Source of the DNA: Lachnospiraceae bacterium
GTDB lineage: Bacteria; Bacillota; Clostridia; Oscillospirales; Ruminococcaceae
NCBI GenBank assembly: GCA_023664705.1
Contig: JAMPFE010000079.1
Span: 1-8,341, forward strand
DNA: 8,341 bases
Direction: 5' to 3'
The first letter of the stretch is position 1; each line of letters begins with the position of its first letter. The translations under genes and the position numbers were made by a program. Positions 1 to 7,024 of the stretch are shown one piece after another. The notes under the pieces were generated by a model that ran no database searches, was not told the origin of the DNA, and worked only from the letters and a program-made list of their open reading frames with translations.

Positions 1-5
1 GCTGT

Positions 6-48
6 TTTTTTGTATTTTGCTTGTCAATTTTTTGTATTTTGCGTGACA
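6..48. repeat. Pair of 21-bp direct repeats, 22-bp period
   Basis: Two near-identical copies lie at 6-26 and 28-48. Each is a run of six T followed by GTATTTTGC, then TTGTCA in the first copy and GTGACA in the second, so they differ at 2 of 21 positions. The 22-bp period is close to two helical turns, which would suit a protein binding two sites on one face of the DNA, but that is inference. The second copy contains the TGA (44-46) that closes the reading frame leading into the next gene. The array may continue left of the window. Confidence 0.6.
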
Positions 49-112
49 GACAACATTTGAAGAAAAACTAGCTCAAGCGTTTAAAGAAACATTTGAGGAG
101 CGGACGGAACGT

Positions 113-733
113 TTGATGAGGGTTGAAAAGAAACACCGCTTCTCTCTTGCATACAGGCTGTGGGAACGCAAAACGCTGCGCGATTTCCGCCGAGGCTGCG
201 TTGACAAAAACTGGACTTTGCGGAAAGCGAGATATGCCGTGGCGGCATTAACCGCAGCTTTGTCGCTGTTGATCGGCGGAACGGCATATGCGGCGGTTGT
301 TTTGTTTGGCAGATACGGCTTTGTTGATAAAGTCGACTACTCGAAATTGCTTCTCGAAAACCACCCCTCCGACAAGACGACCATTGAGGAGCTCTACGGG
401 CTGCCGGAGGAGGACGGTTGGGAGCTTATTGATTACAATATAGATCCGACATGTTCAACGCTGTTCTATCAACGCGGCGATGTTAAAGTAAGTTTTGATC
501 AAAGTACCATACACAACGGAAATATGGGTCATATCAACACGGGAAAAGCCGATGCGGAGATGCTGTCTTTGTATTCGGAGAACGACGGATTTGTGTTGGA
601 ATTTGAAAATTCTACGTTAATATATTGGTTATATGACGGATATCTTTTAAAAATTTATGGTAATATAGACAAAAATAAAGCTATAAATTTGACATATTCT
701 ACAAAAATCGTCAATTTCCCCAAAAATTTTTAA
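113..733 (+). CDS. DUF4367-like membrane protein, probable anti-sigma factor, 5' end uncertain
   Basis: I read this as a single-pass membrane protein of the kind encoded beside ECF sigma factors in Clostridia. A basic, amphipathic cytoplasmic part (residues 1-40, with KKHRFSLAYRLWERK) precedes one membrane helix at about 41-64. An extracytoplasmic domain follows, ending in a pattern (YWLYDGYLLKIYGNIDKN then STKIV) that resembles the C-terminus of DUF4367 domains. Known members are thought to hold a sigma factor at the membrane; that role is inferred here, and a sigma gene would be expected left of the window. The start is doubtful. TTG 113 and ATG 116 are the only candidates, with GAGGAG at 95-100 too distant to be a good ribosome site. 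The same frame is open and protein-like from base 47 (TFEEKLAQAFKETFEERTER) with no start codon, so the gene may be 5'-truncated. The last ~130 bases are much more AT-rich than the rest. Confidence 0.6.
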   Translation: MMRVEKKHRFSLAYRLWERKTLRDFRRGCVDKNWTLRKARYAVAALTAALSLLIGGTAYAAVVLFGRYGFVDKVDYSKLLLENHPSDKTTIEELYGLPEEDGWELIDYNIDPTCSTLFYQRGDVKVSFDQSTIHNGNMGHINTGKADAEMLSLYSENDGFVLEFENSTLIYWLYDGYLLKIYGNIDKNKAINLTYSTKIVNFPKNF

Positions 734-1014
734 AAAAGCTGTTACGATGAGGTGTTCTATTTCGCTTCCATTATAGATAAGGGAAAATTTGTCGTTCACG
801 CAAGAAAGTGTGCAAAGGTATTTCATTTTTGATGTGCTTTTCGCTGTCTGTAACGGCAATATGCAGAAGCATGACAAAAGGCACGTCGGACGTGACAAAG
901 ATCGTCGCCGAGCAAACGCTCCAAAAGCAGGGTTTCCTGTGGATATGGAGCACATACGACGAATTGCTCATGCGGAAAGTTAAGAACAACATTACGCGTG
1001 TACGCGAAAAGCGC
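734..1014 (+). other. Gene-poor spacer; at most a doubtful 52-73 codon ORF
   Basis: I see no recognisable gene here. One frame is open from GTG 808 (or ATG 871) to TGA 1027-1029. Its predicted product has a hydrophobic start and a basic end (NNITRVREKR), but no good ribosome binding site precedes either start. Its stop codon also falls inside the spacer of the next promoter, which is unusual for a working gene. It could be a decayed gene remnant. No clear terminator follows the upstream gene. Confidence 0.4.
995..1006. promoter_or_regulatory. Inverted repeat upstream of the operon promoter
   Basis: CGCGT (995-999) and ACGCG (1002-1006) form a perfect 5-bp inverted repeat around a 2-bp centre, 8 bp upstream of the -35 box. 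Position and symmetry would fit a small operator or activator site, but five bases per arm is short and could be chance. Confidence 0.25.
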
Positions 1015-1043
1015 TTGACAACCGTATGATAATATGTTATAAT
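1015..1043 (+). promoter_or_regulatory. Perfect-consensus SigA promoter with extended -10
   Basis: TTGACA (1015-1020) and TATAAT (1038-1043) are separated by exactly 17 bp. TGT directly precedes the -10 box and supplies the TGn of an extended -10. Transcription should start near 1050, giving a leader of about 33 nt before the first lipoprotein gene. Both hexamers match consensus fully, so strong housekeeping expression of the four-gene operon is expected unless it is repressed. Confidence 0.88.
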
Positions 1044-1068
1044 ATAAGTAAAGGCGTCGGACGTTTTG

Positions 1069-1075
1069 AAAGGAG
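1069..1075 (+). promoter_or_regulatory. Ribosome binding site fixing the start at 1083
   Basis: AAAGGAG lies 7 nt before ATG 1083. This selects 1083 over the in-frame upstream ATG at 1026, which lies within the promoter and so upstream of the predicted transcript. The chosen start also places a lipoprotein signal peptide at the very N-terminus. Confidence 0.85.
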
Positions 1076-1082
1076 TTTAATT

Positions 1083-2807
1083 ATGAAAAAAATTCTTAGT
1101 ATCTTATGTGCAATCCTATTGACTTTCCCGCTTTCGGCTTGCAATAATGTCGAAAAAGAAAGCAGCTCCGACACGGAGAGCAGTTCCACATCTTCGTCGA
1201 CGACGGACAGCGTTTCGCCCGAGGACGAGGCTGTGGCGCTTGTTATGGCGAATCACCCCGACGCCGAGATCCTTGAGGTTGTCGAGGGAGAGGACGGGGC
1301 GATATCCGTGACCTACCGCGTTTCGGGTCAGACAGGAGTGTTTACCAAGACCGACGGCGCGGTTCAATGGTCTATGCTTTCGTCCTTTTGGGATAATTTC
1401 CCGTCGTATGAAGAGGTTCAAGCGAAATACCCCGATAAAACCGTGCTCGTCTGGACTATAGAGGAAACTCTCTACGAACGCCACTCGCCGTTTCACGTCG
1501 ATAAAGTCAACGAATATCTTGACGAACAGGGCTGCGATTTCGCGGTATGCTTTTATCCGCTCCGCTTTGATTACGATATCGACACGATGTATCCCGATAA
1601 GGCGCTCACCATGATAAAGGAATTGCTGGACGGCGGCGAGCGTATCGACATTATTTCGGCAATGAATTATGACGAATTTGTGTTTGACGGTATGCTCGAA
1701 CAGCTTGACGGGTATCTGGAAACGGACGTCGGGCGCGTGCTTTACGGCGCGTTCCCCGAAAAGCTCTGGGAGACCCTGCGCATAAACGGCGGCATTTACG
1801 GAGTAAGCGGCTATATGAGCCGCATACCTTGCCCCGACCCCGGATATTACGTCAACGCCGAGCTTGCAGAAAAATACAACTATGACGTTACAAAGCCTGT
1901 TCTTGAGCAGCTTGATATACTTAAAGCCGTAAAGGAAAACGAAAAGAAAATAGACGTTTTTTCGTCATATTCGGATTTTGACAGTATAATTTACTTTATG
2001 AACGCCAAGATGCTCTCCCGCACCGTTTATTGGAACAGCGAGACCCATTCCGCGGAGCTTTCGATAGACAACCCCGTATATATCGAGGGGCTGCGGATGT
2101 ACGATACCCTTAAAAGGGAGGGTGTGCTGAAGCTCACGGACACGAGCCATTCGGAAAACTTTTTCATAAGAGCGGATCAAATAAGCGGAGGGGGCGTCGT
2201 CTACGCCGATACGGATACCGTCGACGTGGATTATTTCGGAAACACCGTGACGGCTATTCCCGTGTTTACAACATATTCGACGGTGCGCACCGTTCCGCTG
2301 GCGACCGGGATTTGCAGCAAATCTGCAGACAAGGAAAAGGCATTCGAGCTGCTGGCAAAAATATTTACCGACCCCGTTCTGAATAATCTTCTGGTTTACG
2401 GCGTCGAGGGCGAGAATTATATTCTTGAAAACGGCATTGTAAAAGAGCTTGAGTTGCCGCCCGATATGGAAGGATTCAACATAAATGCGATGAACACCAT
2501 TCGTTTTGCGAATCAGATGATATGCCACCGTTCGGAGGATAATTTATTAACGCCCGAGCAGTACGTTAAAATATTCGAGAACGCCGAGGTATTTGCCGAC
2601 TACGATTTCGCGCTCGACCCGAAAAACATTTTAAACGAGCTGAACGCGGAATATAACGCGGCGGATAACATTTCGCTGCCCGAGGATGATCAAACCCTTG
2701 ATGAAGTCCTTGCTGCATACCGCGAGGGTCTGTACGCGGCGGGTGTGCAGACGATAATCGACGAATGCAACAGACAGTATGAGGTGTACAAAAATGAAAA
2801 AAATTAA
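1083..2807 (+). CDS. Solute-binding-protein-like lipoprotein with PepSY-like N-terminal segment
   Basis: A 574-residue surface lipoprotein. MKK plus a hydrophobic stretch ends in the lipobox LSAC, with Cys20 as the lipidated residue; a Ser/Thr-rich linker (about 26-43) follows. Residues 46-93 (EDEAVALVMANHPDAEILEV onward, then a short strand and a TKTDG turn) resemble a PepSY module. From about 112 the protein reads like a family 1 extracellular solute-binding protein of the clostridial type with a DUF3502-like C-terminus: a VLVW strand, a VNEYLDEQG helix, YGVEGENY at 439-446, and an AAG...IIDECNRQYEVY ending. Such proteins usually deliver oligosaccharides to importers, but no sugar permeases lie nearby. 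Instead an export-type ABC system follows, so a sensing, capture or scaffold role is possible (inference). It is first in the operon and overlaps the next gene by 14 nt. Confidence 0.85.
   Translation: MKKILSILCAILLTFPLSACNNVEKESSSDTESSSTSSSTTDSVSPEDEAVALVMANHPDAEILEVVEGEDGAISVTYRVSGQTGVFTKTDGAVQWSMLSSFWDNFPSYEEVQAKYPDKTVLVWTIEETLYERHSPFHVDKVNEYLDEQGCDFAVCFYPLRFDYDIDTMYPDKALTMIKELLDGGERIDIISAMNYDEFVFDGMLEQLDGYLETDVGRVLYGAFPEKLWETLRINGGIYGVSGYMSRIPCPDPGYYVNAELAEKYNYDVTKPVLEQLDILKAVKENEKKIDVFSSYSDFDSIIYFMNAKMLSRTVYWNSETHSAELSIDNPVYIEGLRMYDTLKREGVLKLTDTSHSENFFIRADQISGGGVVYADTDTVDVDYFGNTVTAIPVFTTYSTVRTVPLATGICSKSADKEKAFELLAKIFTDPVLNNLLVYGVEGENYILENGIVKELELPPDMEGFNINAMNTIRFANQMICHRSEDNLLTPEQYVKIFENAEVFADYDFALDPKNILNELNAEYNAADNISLPEDDQTLDEVLAAYREGLYAAGVQTIIDECNRQYEVYKNEKN
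2781..2786 (+). promoter_or_regulatory. Ribosome binding site inside the preceding gene
   Basis: GAGGTG sits 7 nt before ATG 2794 and within the last codons of the upstream gene. It supports 2794 rather than the in-frame ATG at 2779, whose use would put MRCTK before the lipoprotein signal. The arrangement implies translational coupling. Confidence 0.75.
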
Positions 2808-3867
2808 GTGGCTTTCGGCGATTTTGGCGCTGACGGTTCTTTCGGGCTGCGCAAGCTCCGCGCCGTCCGAAAGCGCCGAGCGGATCGTGTGGAATTACGG
2901 GAACGCCGACGAGCGCGGCGAGCTGTACACAGACAGCGGGGAAAGGCTGAATTTTGTTGATTTCGACACAATGCAGTCCGCTTTGCTGTGCTCCAAGCCG
3001 AACTGCACTCACGCTAACGCGAAGGAGTGCTCCGCGTTCGGAATGTCAAATCATCCGATATTATACGGCGATAAGCTGTATTTTTTCGATGTTGAAACGA
3101 ATTTCGACGGCGACGAGGTCACCGATACAACAACCGTTTACAAAGCCGACCCCGACGGCACGAACCGCGTTAAGGCGTGCGAAATAGAGGGTCTGTCGCT
3201 GCTGACGTATACCCGAATGCTGATAGTCGGCGATAGGGCGTATTTCTCAATGGACAAAACGGGCTGGAACGAGGAGCAGACCGCGTCTTCGGGCTATAAC
3301 GAGGTGTGGTTCTGCGGCTTCGATTTTTCAACGGATACGTTCGAGAAAATCGAAATGCTGCACGAGGGCTGGTGCTCGAGCTCGTGGATATTCGGGCTGT
3401 ATGATAACAAGGTCGTTTTCAGATACGCGTATTCCGAGGAGAAAGTGCCGTATCTCGAAAACGCTAATGATATCGGCAAGTATCTCACAAACGTTTACAA
3501 AGCCTATGATACCGAAAACGGCGTGATGTCCGAGTTGACGCTTCCCGAGCCGCTTTGCGTCGGCGGCGGATATTACGTTTACGAAAAGGACGGCGGCGCG
3601 GTTGCGCTTTCCGAAAGCGGAAAGGAAATGCCTTTGCCCGATTTCTCTGCGGGGGCGAATTTGACAATAACCAACGGAAAGCTTTTCAATTGTTCCGAGC
3701 AAGTATGCGCCGACCTCTCTAACGGCAAAATGTACAAGCTGAACAGCCCCGATAATTTAGTGGTATATTCGGATGGAAATTATATTTTGAAGAGCTTTAA
3801 CGGGTTGAAACAGGCTTATGAATATTCCAAAACCCCCGAAAAGGATTATATCGGTGGCGCGCTATGA
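2794..3867 (+). CDS. Lipoprotein with a C-x4-C-x-H-x5-C motif, possible beta-propeller
   Basis: A 357-residue lipoprotein. The signal peptide ends in LSGC (Cys19), which predicts anchoring on the outer face of the membrane. The body is rich in short strand-like repeats of the form GDKLYFFD, GDRAYFSM and DNKVVFRY, each followed by a turn. This suggests a beta-propeller related to the DUF5050-type lipoproteins of Clostridia. The conspicuous feature is LLCSKPNCTH at 64-73 with a further Cys at 79, so Cys66, Cys71, His73 and Cys79 form a compact motif that could bind metal or form a disulfide. A second C-x4-C (NCSEQVC) occurs near the C-terminus. I do not know its biochemical role. It overlaps the upstream gene by 14 nt and the ATPase by 4 nt (ATGA), which suggests it is an extracytoplasmic partner of the ABC exporter. 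Confidence 0.82.
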   Translation: MKKIKWLSAILALTVLSGCASSAPSESAERIVWNYGNADERGELYTDSGERLNFVDFDTMQSALLCSKPNCTHANAKECSAFGMSNHPILYGDKLYFFDVETNFDGDEVTDTTTVYKADPDGTNRVKACEIEGLSLLTYTRMLIVGDRAYFSMDKTGWNEEQTASSGYNEVWFCGFDFSTDTFEKIEMLHEGWCSSSWIFGLYDNKVVFRYAYSEEKVPYLENANDIGKYLTNVYKAYDTENGVMSELTLPEPLCVGGGYYVYEKDGGAVALSESGKEMPLPDFSAGANLTITNGKLFNCSEQVCADLSNGKMYKLNSPDNLVVYSDGNYILKSFNGLKQAYEYSKTPEKDYIGGAL

Positions 3868-4589
3868 ACGAACTTAAAATAGAAAATCTCTCCAAGCGCT
3901 ACGGCAAAAAGACCGCGCTGAACAGCGTTTCAATAACGTTGAACGACGGCATTTACGGCTTGCTCGGACCCAACGGCGCGGGAAAATCCACGCTGATGAA
4001 TATCCTCACGCAGAATATCCCTTCGGACGGCGGAGACGTTTTCTGGAACGGCGAAAAAACCTCCGCGCTCGGCGTGAAATTCCGCAGCATCATCGGCTTT
4101 ATGCCGCAGCAGCAGGAATTATACCCGACATTCACGGCGGAGCGTTTTGTCGGTTATCTGGCTGCATTGAAAGGCATTTCACAAAAGGAAATAAAAAGCG
4201 AGGTCGCAAGAGTCTTGTCGCTGGTGGAATTATCGGACTGCGCGAATAAAAAGCTCGGCGGCTTTTCTGGCGGAATGAAGCAGCGCGTTTTAATTGCGCA
4301 GGCGCTGCTCGGCGACCCGAAGCTGATAATTCTCGACGAGCCGACCGCGGGACTTGACCCGAAGCAGCGCGTAATTATCCGGCGGCTTATCGGCTCGCTT
4401 TCCGAGGGCAGAATTATAATCGTTTCAACGCATATCGTCTCGGATATTGAAACTATCGCGGACAAAATCGTGATGATAAAATCGGGTGAAATAATCGAGA
4501 TCGGCAGCGTTCCCGAGCTTTGCGAAAAGGTAGAGGGCGCGGAGAAAACATTGGAAAATCTGTATATGCAATGCTACGGTGACGAATGA
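3864..4589 (+). CDS. ABC transporter ATP-binding protein, ABC-2 export type
   Basis: A complete 241-residue nucleotide-binding subunit that should hydrolyse ATP on the cytoplasmic face to drive the adjacent permease. All catalytic motifs are intact: Walker A GPNGAGKST (35-43), Q-loop at Gln82/83 (MPQQQ), signature FSGGM (134-138), Walker B LIILDEP (154-160), D-loop AGLD (162-165) and the switch His190 (STH). The IYGLLGPNGAGKS style and small size place it with ATPases of ABC-2 exporters (bacteriocin, drug or lipid export) rather than sugar importers. GGTGG at 3853-3857 is its likely ribosome site. It shares ATGA with the stop of the upstream lipoprotein gene and again with the start of the permease gene, so all three are probably translated together. 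The substrate cannot be read from the sequence. Confidence 0.95.
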   Translation: MNELKIENLSKRYGKKTALNSVSITLNDGIYGLLGPNGAGKSTLMNILTQNIPSDGGDVFWNGEKTSALGVKFRSIIGFMPQQQELYPTFTAERFVGYLAALKGISQKEIKSEVARVLSLVELSDCANKKLGGFSGGMKQRVLIAQALLGDPKLIILDEPTAGLDPKQRVIIRRLIGSLSEGRIIIVSTHIVSDIETIADKIVMIKSGEIIEIGSVPELCEKVEGAEKTLENLYMQCYGDE

Positions 4590-6769
4590 TGAGAGTTTTA
4601 TTTTGCGAGCTGCGTAAGCTTTTTTCATCGGGAATTTTTATTTTTATCGTCTCGGCAGCGGTTATATTAAACTTGTATTTATGCCTTACCGCAAAACCCG
4701 TTGAGGTCTCCGACGAGCGGTACAGAACATTTTACGACAAATTTGAAACGCTCCCGAGCGGCAAAATAATCACGGAATTAAACGCCGAACTCGAAAATTT
4801 TTACAACGGCGAATTATCCCTTGAAACGATAAATCAGCGTGATTTTCTGCAAAACGAATTACAACAAGCGGAGCTTATCGCGAATTACGAAAATTATCTC
4901 GCCGAAATAGACGCGTCGGCGGAGCGCATGACGAGCGTGTCGATTTTCGCCAAAAAAGACAGCTTTTCCTACAAAAACATCACGCGCACTCCCGCCGCTT
5001 ATAATGCGGTTCGAGAGGTCAAGCCCGTGTACTCGCGCTCGGAGGGAATATTACTTGCAATTGATAATTCCGCATGCGATATTATGCTTATTTTCTGCGC
5101 GCTTACGGCGGTCGTTGTGTTGATTGTCAGGGAACGCGAATCGGGCATAACCGCGCTGATAAAGCCGCTTCGTCACGGACGTTCGCATCTCGCGGCGGCG
5201 AAATCGGCGGCGGTTTTATTGTGCTACGTTTCGGTCGGTATCTTGATTTACGGCGGTGCCCTGACGGTCGGCGCGGCGAGGTTCGGGCTCGGCGATCTGT
5301 CGCGACCCGCGCAGTCGCTGAAGGGATTTATCGGCTGCAATTTGCCTATAAGCGTCGGCGCTGCAATTTCGCTGATAATTGCAGTGAAAATTGCCGCCGC
5401 GTTCCTTGCCGCGCTGATTTTTGAGTGTCTCTGCACCGCGTTTTATTCGATTTACGCGTACATTTCCGCGGCGGTGAGCGCTGCCGCGGAGGTGATTTTG
5501 TACGCGGCGATAGACGGCAATTCTTGGGCGGCGGTATTCGGAAAAATAAACCTCGCGGCGTTTTCGCAAAGTGCCGAAATATTCAAAAATTACCTCAATA
5601 TAAATATTTTCGGCGAACCATGCAATATAATTTCTGTAACGATTATTTCACTTACAGTGGGAATTGCGGGATTTTTCATTTTGCAGAATTTCCTGTTTTC
5701 GCGAATTGAAATTAAGGATTTCAAAACCCGACAGTTAATTCCGCCGCCGCGGATAATCCCGAAAAAGCCGTTTTCCTATGCGGCTTATAAGCAATTCATT
5801 ACGCACAGGGGAGCGTTGATAATTCTGCTTATTCTGGGAATTCAAATTTATTTGTCGGCGAATTATCGAATTGAATTCAACGCCGACGATATGCAATACC
5901 GCGCCTACTGCGAGCAATTCACGCAAATGACGGAGCAGCAGGCGGACGAGTTCGCCGAAACGGAAAAACACCGCTTTGAGGAGCTCCACGAGCGCGTATT
6001 GACTGCCGATTTCAACGAAATAATGAAAATCTACGACGAACTAAACGCGGAAAGCGGCTTTGAGCGCGCCTATGAACAGCAGCGTTACATTTCCGCGCTG
6101 GACAGTGAAAACAAGGCGATGTTTTATCAGACGGGTTGGCGGCGGCTTTTTGCCGCGAACGGTTACGCGGAGGATATGCGGTTGACCCTTTTCGCCGCAC
6201 TTGGAATTTGCTTTGCCGTTTCGCCGTTAATTGCCTACGATAACCGCCGAAGACTGGGATTTTTATTGTACACCAATCTGCACGGCAAACGCGAATATTT
6301 CCACCGCAATATCACCGTTTCCGCGATAGTCTCAACGTTTATTTCAATCGCGGTAAACGCTCCGCACATACTCGGCATTTTATCGCTCTACAAAACCGAC
6401 GGCGCCGGATTTTCCATTCGCTGCATACCCGAATTCGAGCGCTTTTTCGACATTCCGATATTCGCGTATATCGCTTTGCTGTGCGTTTTGCGGATGCTTT
6501 CGCTTATTCTTTGCGGTTGGATAATTCTGTTTATTTCCTCGAAATGCAAAAACGTTTCGGCAGCTCTGCTGATAAGCACGGCGGTTTTCGCGCTGCCCGT
6601 TATGCTGTACCTTGCGGGCGCAGAGTTCGTGTTGCCGCTGTGTATGCCGTTTTCCGTTAACCGCGAGATAATTGAAAACACGTGGCAGTATGCCGCGCTC
6701 ATATTCGTTTTTTGCGCTGTTGCTGCAATTCGTACCGAATTAAAACTCCGCGGGAACTTAAAAACTTGA
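4586..6769 (+). CDS. Internally duplicated ABC-2-type permease with two large external loops
   Basis: A 727-residue membrane protein made of two similar halves, about 1-385 and 397-727. Each half opens with a cytoplasmic ELRKLF- or YKQFITHR-like stretch and one membrane helix (16-34; 408-424). A hydrophilic, helix-rich extracytoplasmic loop of roughly 110-130 residues follows (35-164; 426-535). Then comes a block of about five membrane helices, entered through a matching motif (VRERESGITALIKPLRHGRS versus YDNRRRLGFLLYTNLHGKRE). ABC-2 transporters normally use two such domains, so one copy of this protein with a dimer of the upstream ATPase could form the whole transporter (inference). ATG 4586 overlaps the ATPase stop; ATG 4589 is 6 nt from GGTGA (4578-4582) and may be the real start. 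The cargo is unknown. Confidence 0.87.
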   Translation: MMRVLFCELRKLFSSGIFIFIVSAAVILNLYLCLTAKPVEVSDERYRTFYDKFETLPSGKIITELNAELENFYNGELSLETINQRDFLQNELQQAELIANYENYLAEIDASAERMTSVSIFAKKDSFSYKNITRTPAAYNAVREVKPVYSRSEGILLAIDNSACDIMLIFCALTAVVVLIVRERESGITALIKPLRHGRSHLAAAKSAAVLLCYVSVGILIYGGALTVGAARFGLGDLSRPAQSLKGFIGCNLPISVGAAISLIIAVKIAAAFLAALIFECLCTAFYSIYAYISAAVSAAAEVILYAAIDGNSWAAVFGKINLAAFSQSAEIFKNYLNINIFGEPCNIISVTIISLTVGIAGFFILQNFLFSRIEIKDFKTRQLIPPPRIIPKKPFSYAAYKQFITHRGALIILLILGIQIYLSANYRIEFNADDMQYRAYCEQFTQMTEQQADEFAETEKHRFEELHERVLTADFNEIMKIYDELNAESGFERAYEQQRYISALDSENKAMFYQTGWRRLFAANGYAEDMRLTLFAALGICFAVSPLIAYDNRRRLGFLLYTNLHGKREYFHRNITVSAIVSTFISIAVNAPHILGILSLYKTDGAGFSIRCIPEFERFFDIPIFAYIALLCVLRMLSLILCGWIILFISSKCKNVSAALLISTAVFALPVMLYLAGAEFVLPLCMPFSVNREIIENTWQYAALIFVFCAVAAIRTELKLRGNLKT

Positions 6770-6784
6770 GTGTTTTCTTTGTTT
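6756..6784 (+). terminator. Weak possible terminator at the operon end
   Basis: ACTTAA (6756-6761) can pair with TTGAGT (6766-6771) across an AAAC loop, with one G-U pair. A T-rich tail follows (GTTTTCTTTGTTT). The stem is short and AT-rich and includes the permease stop codon, so this may be fortuitous. No stronger terminator is visible between the operon and the next promoter. Confidence 0.25.
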
Positions 6785-6799
6785 ACTGCGGCTCAAATT

Positions 6800-6828
6800 T
6801 TGACCTGATTTCGTTCTTAACTTATACT
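6800..6828 (+). promoter_or_regulatory. SigA promoter for a non-coding transcript
   Basis: TTGACC (6800-6805) and TATACT (6823-6828) are separated by 17 bp, each with one mismatch to consensus. Start of transcription is expected near 6835. A second -10-like TATAAT at 6830-6835 lacks a correctly spaced -35 box. The only unit between this promoter and the terminator at 7093-7131 is the structured RNA described below. Confidence 0.7.
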
Positions 6829-7024
6829 ATATAATGGCACTTGATAGGTTGAGGTTCGCCCGTCATCTTTTCCGAGCCGTTCTCAGACTGACCACATCTT
6901 TGACCATAGACACGCTCGGAGCATACGGAAACAACGGGCACAAGACCGCCAAAGAGCATTTTCCGTGGAGCGGAAACCGCTATAAAAAGCCATTCGCGGC
7001 GGAGAGGGCTTTAATCATACTCTT

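Noticed and set aside
6..48. CRISPR array
   Set aside because: The copies are separated by a single base, so there are no spacers.
808..1029. Small ORF ending in ITRVREKRLTTV
   Set aside because: No convincing ribosome site and no recognised family; its stop lies within the operon promoter. Kept only as a doubtful remnant.
5216..5569. Long Arg-rich open frame opposite the permease gene
   Set aside because: It is antisense to a clear membrane protein and its Arg-rich composition is what the GC-biased codons of that gene give in reverse.
1083..6769. Sugar ABC importer operon
   Set aside because: The binding-protein-like lipoprotein suggested it, but there are no importer permeases with the EAA loop, and the ATPase and duplicated permease are of the ABC-2 export kind.
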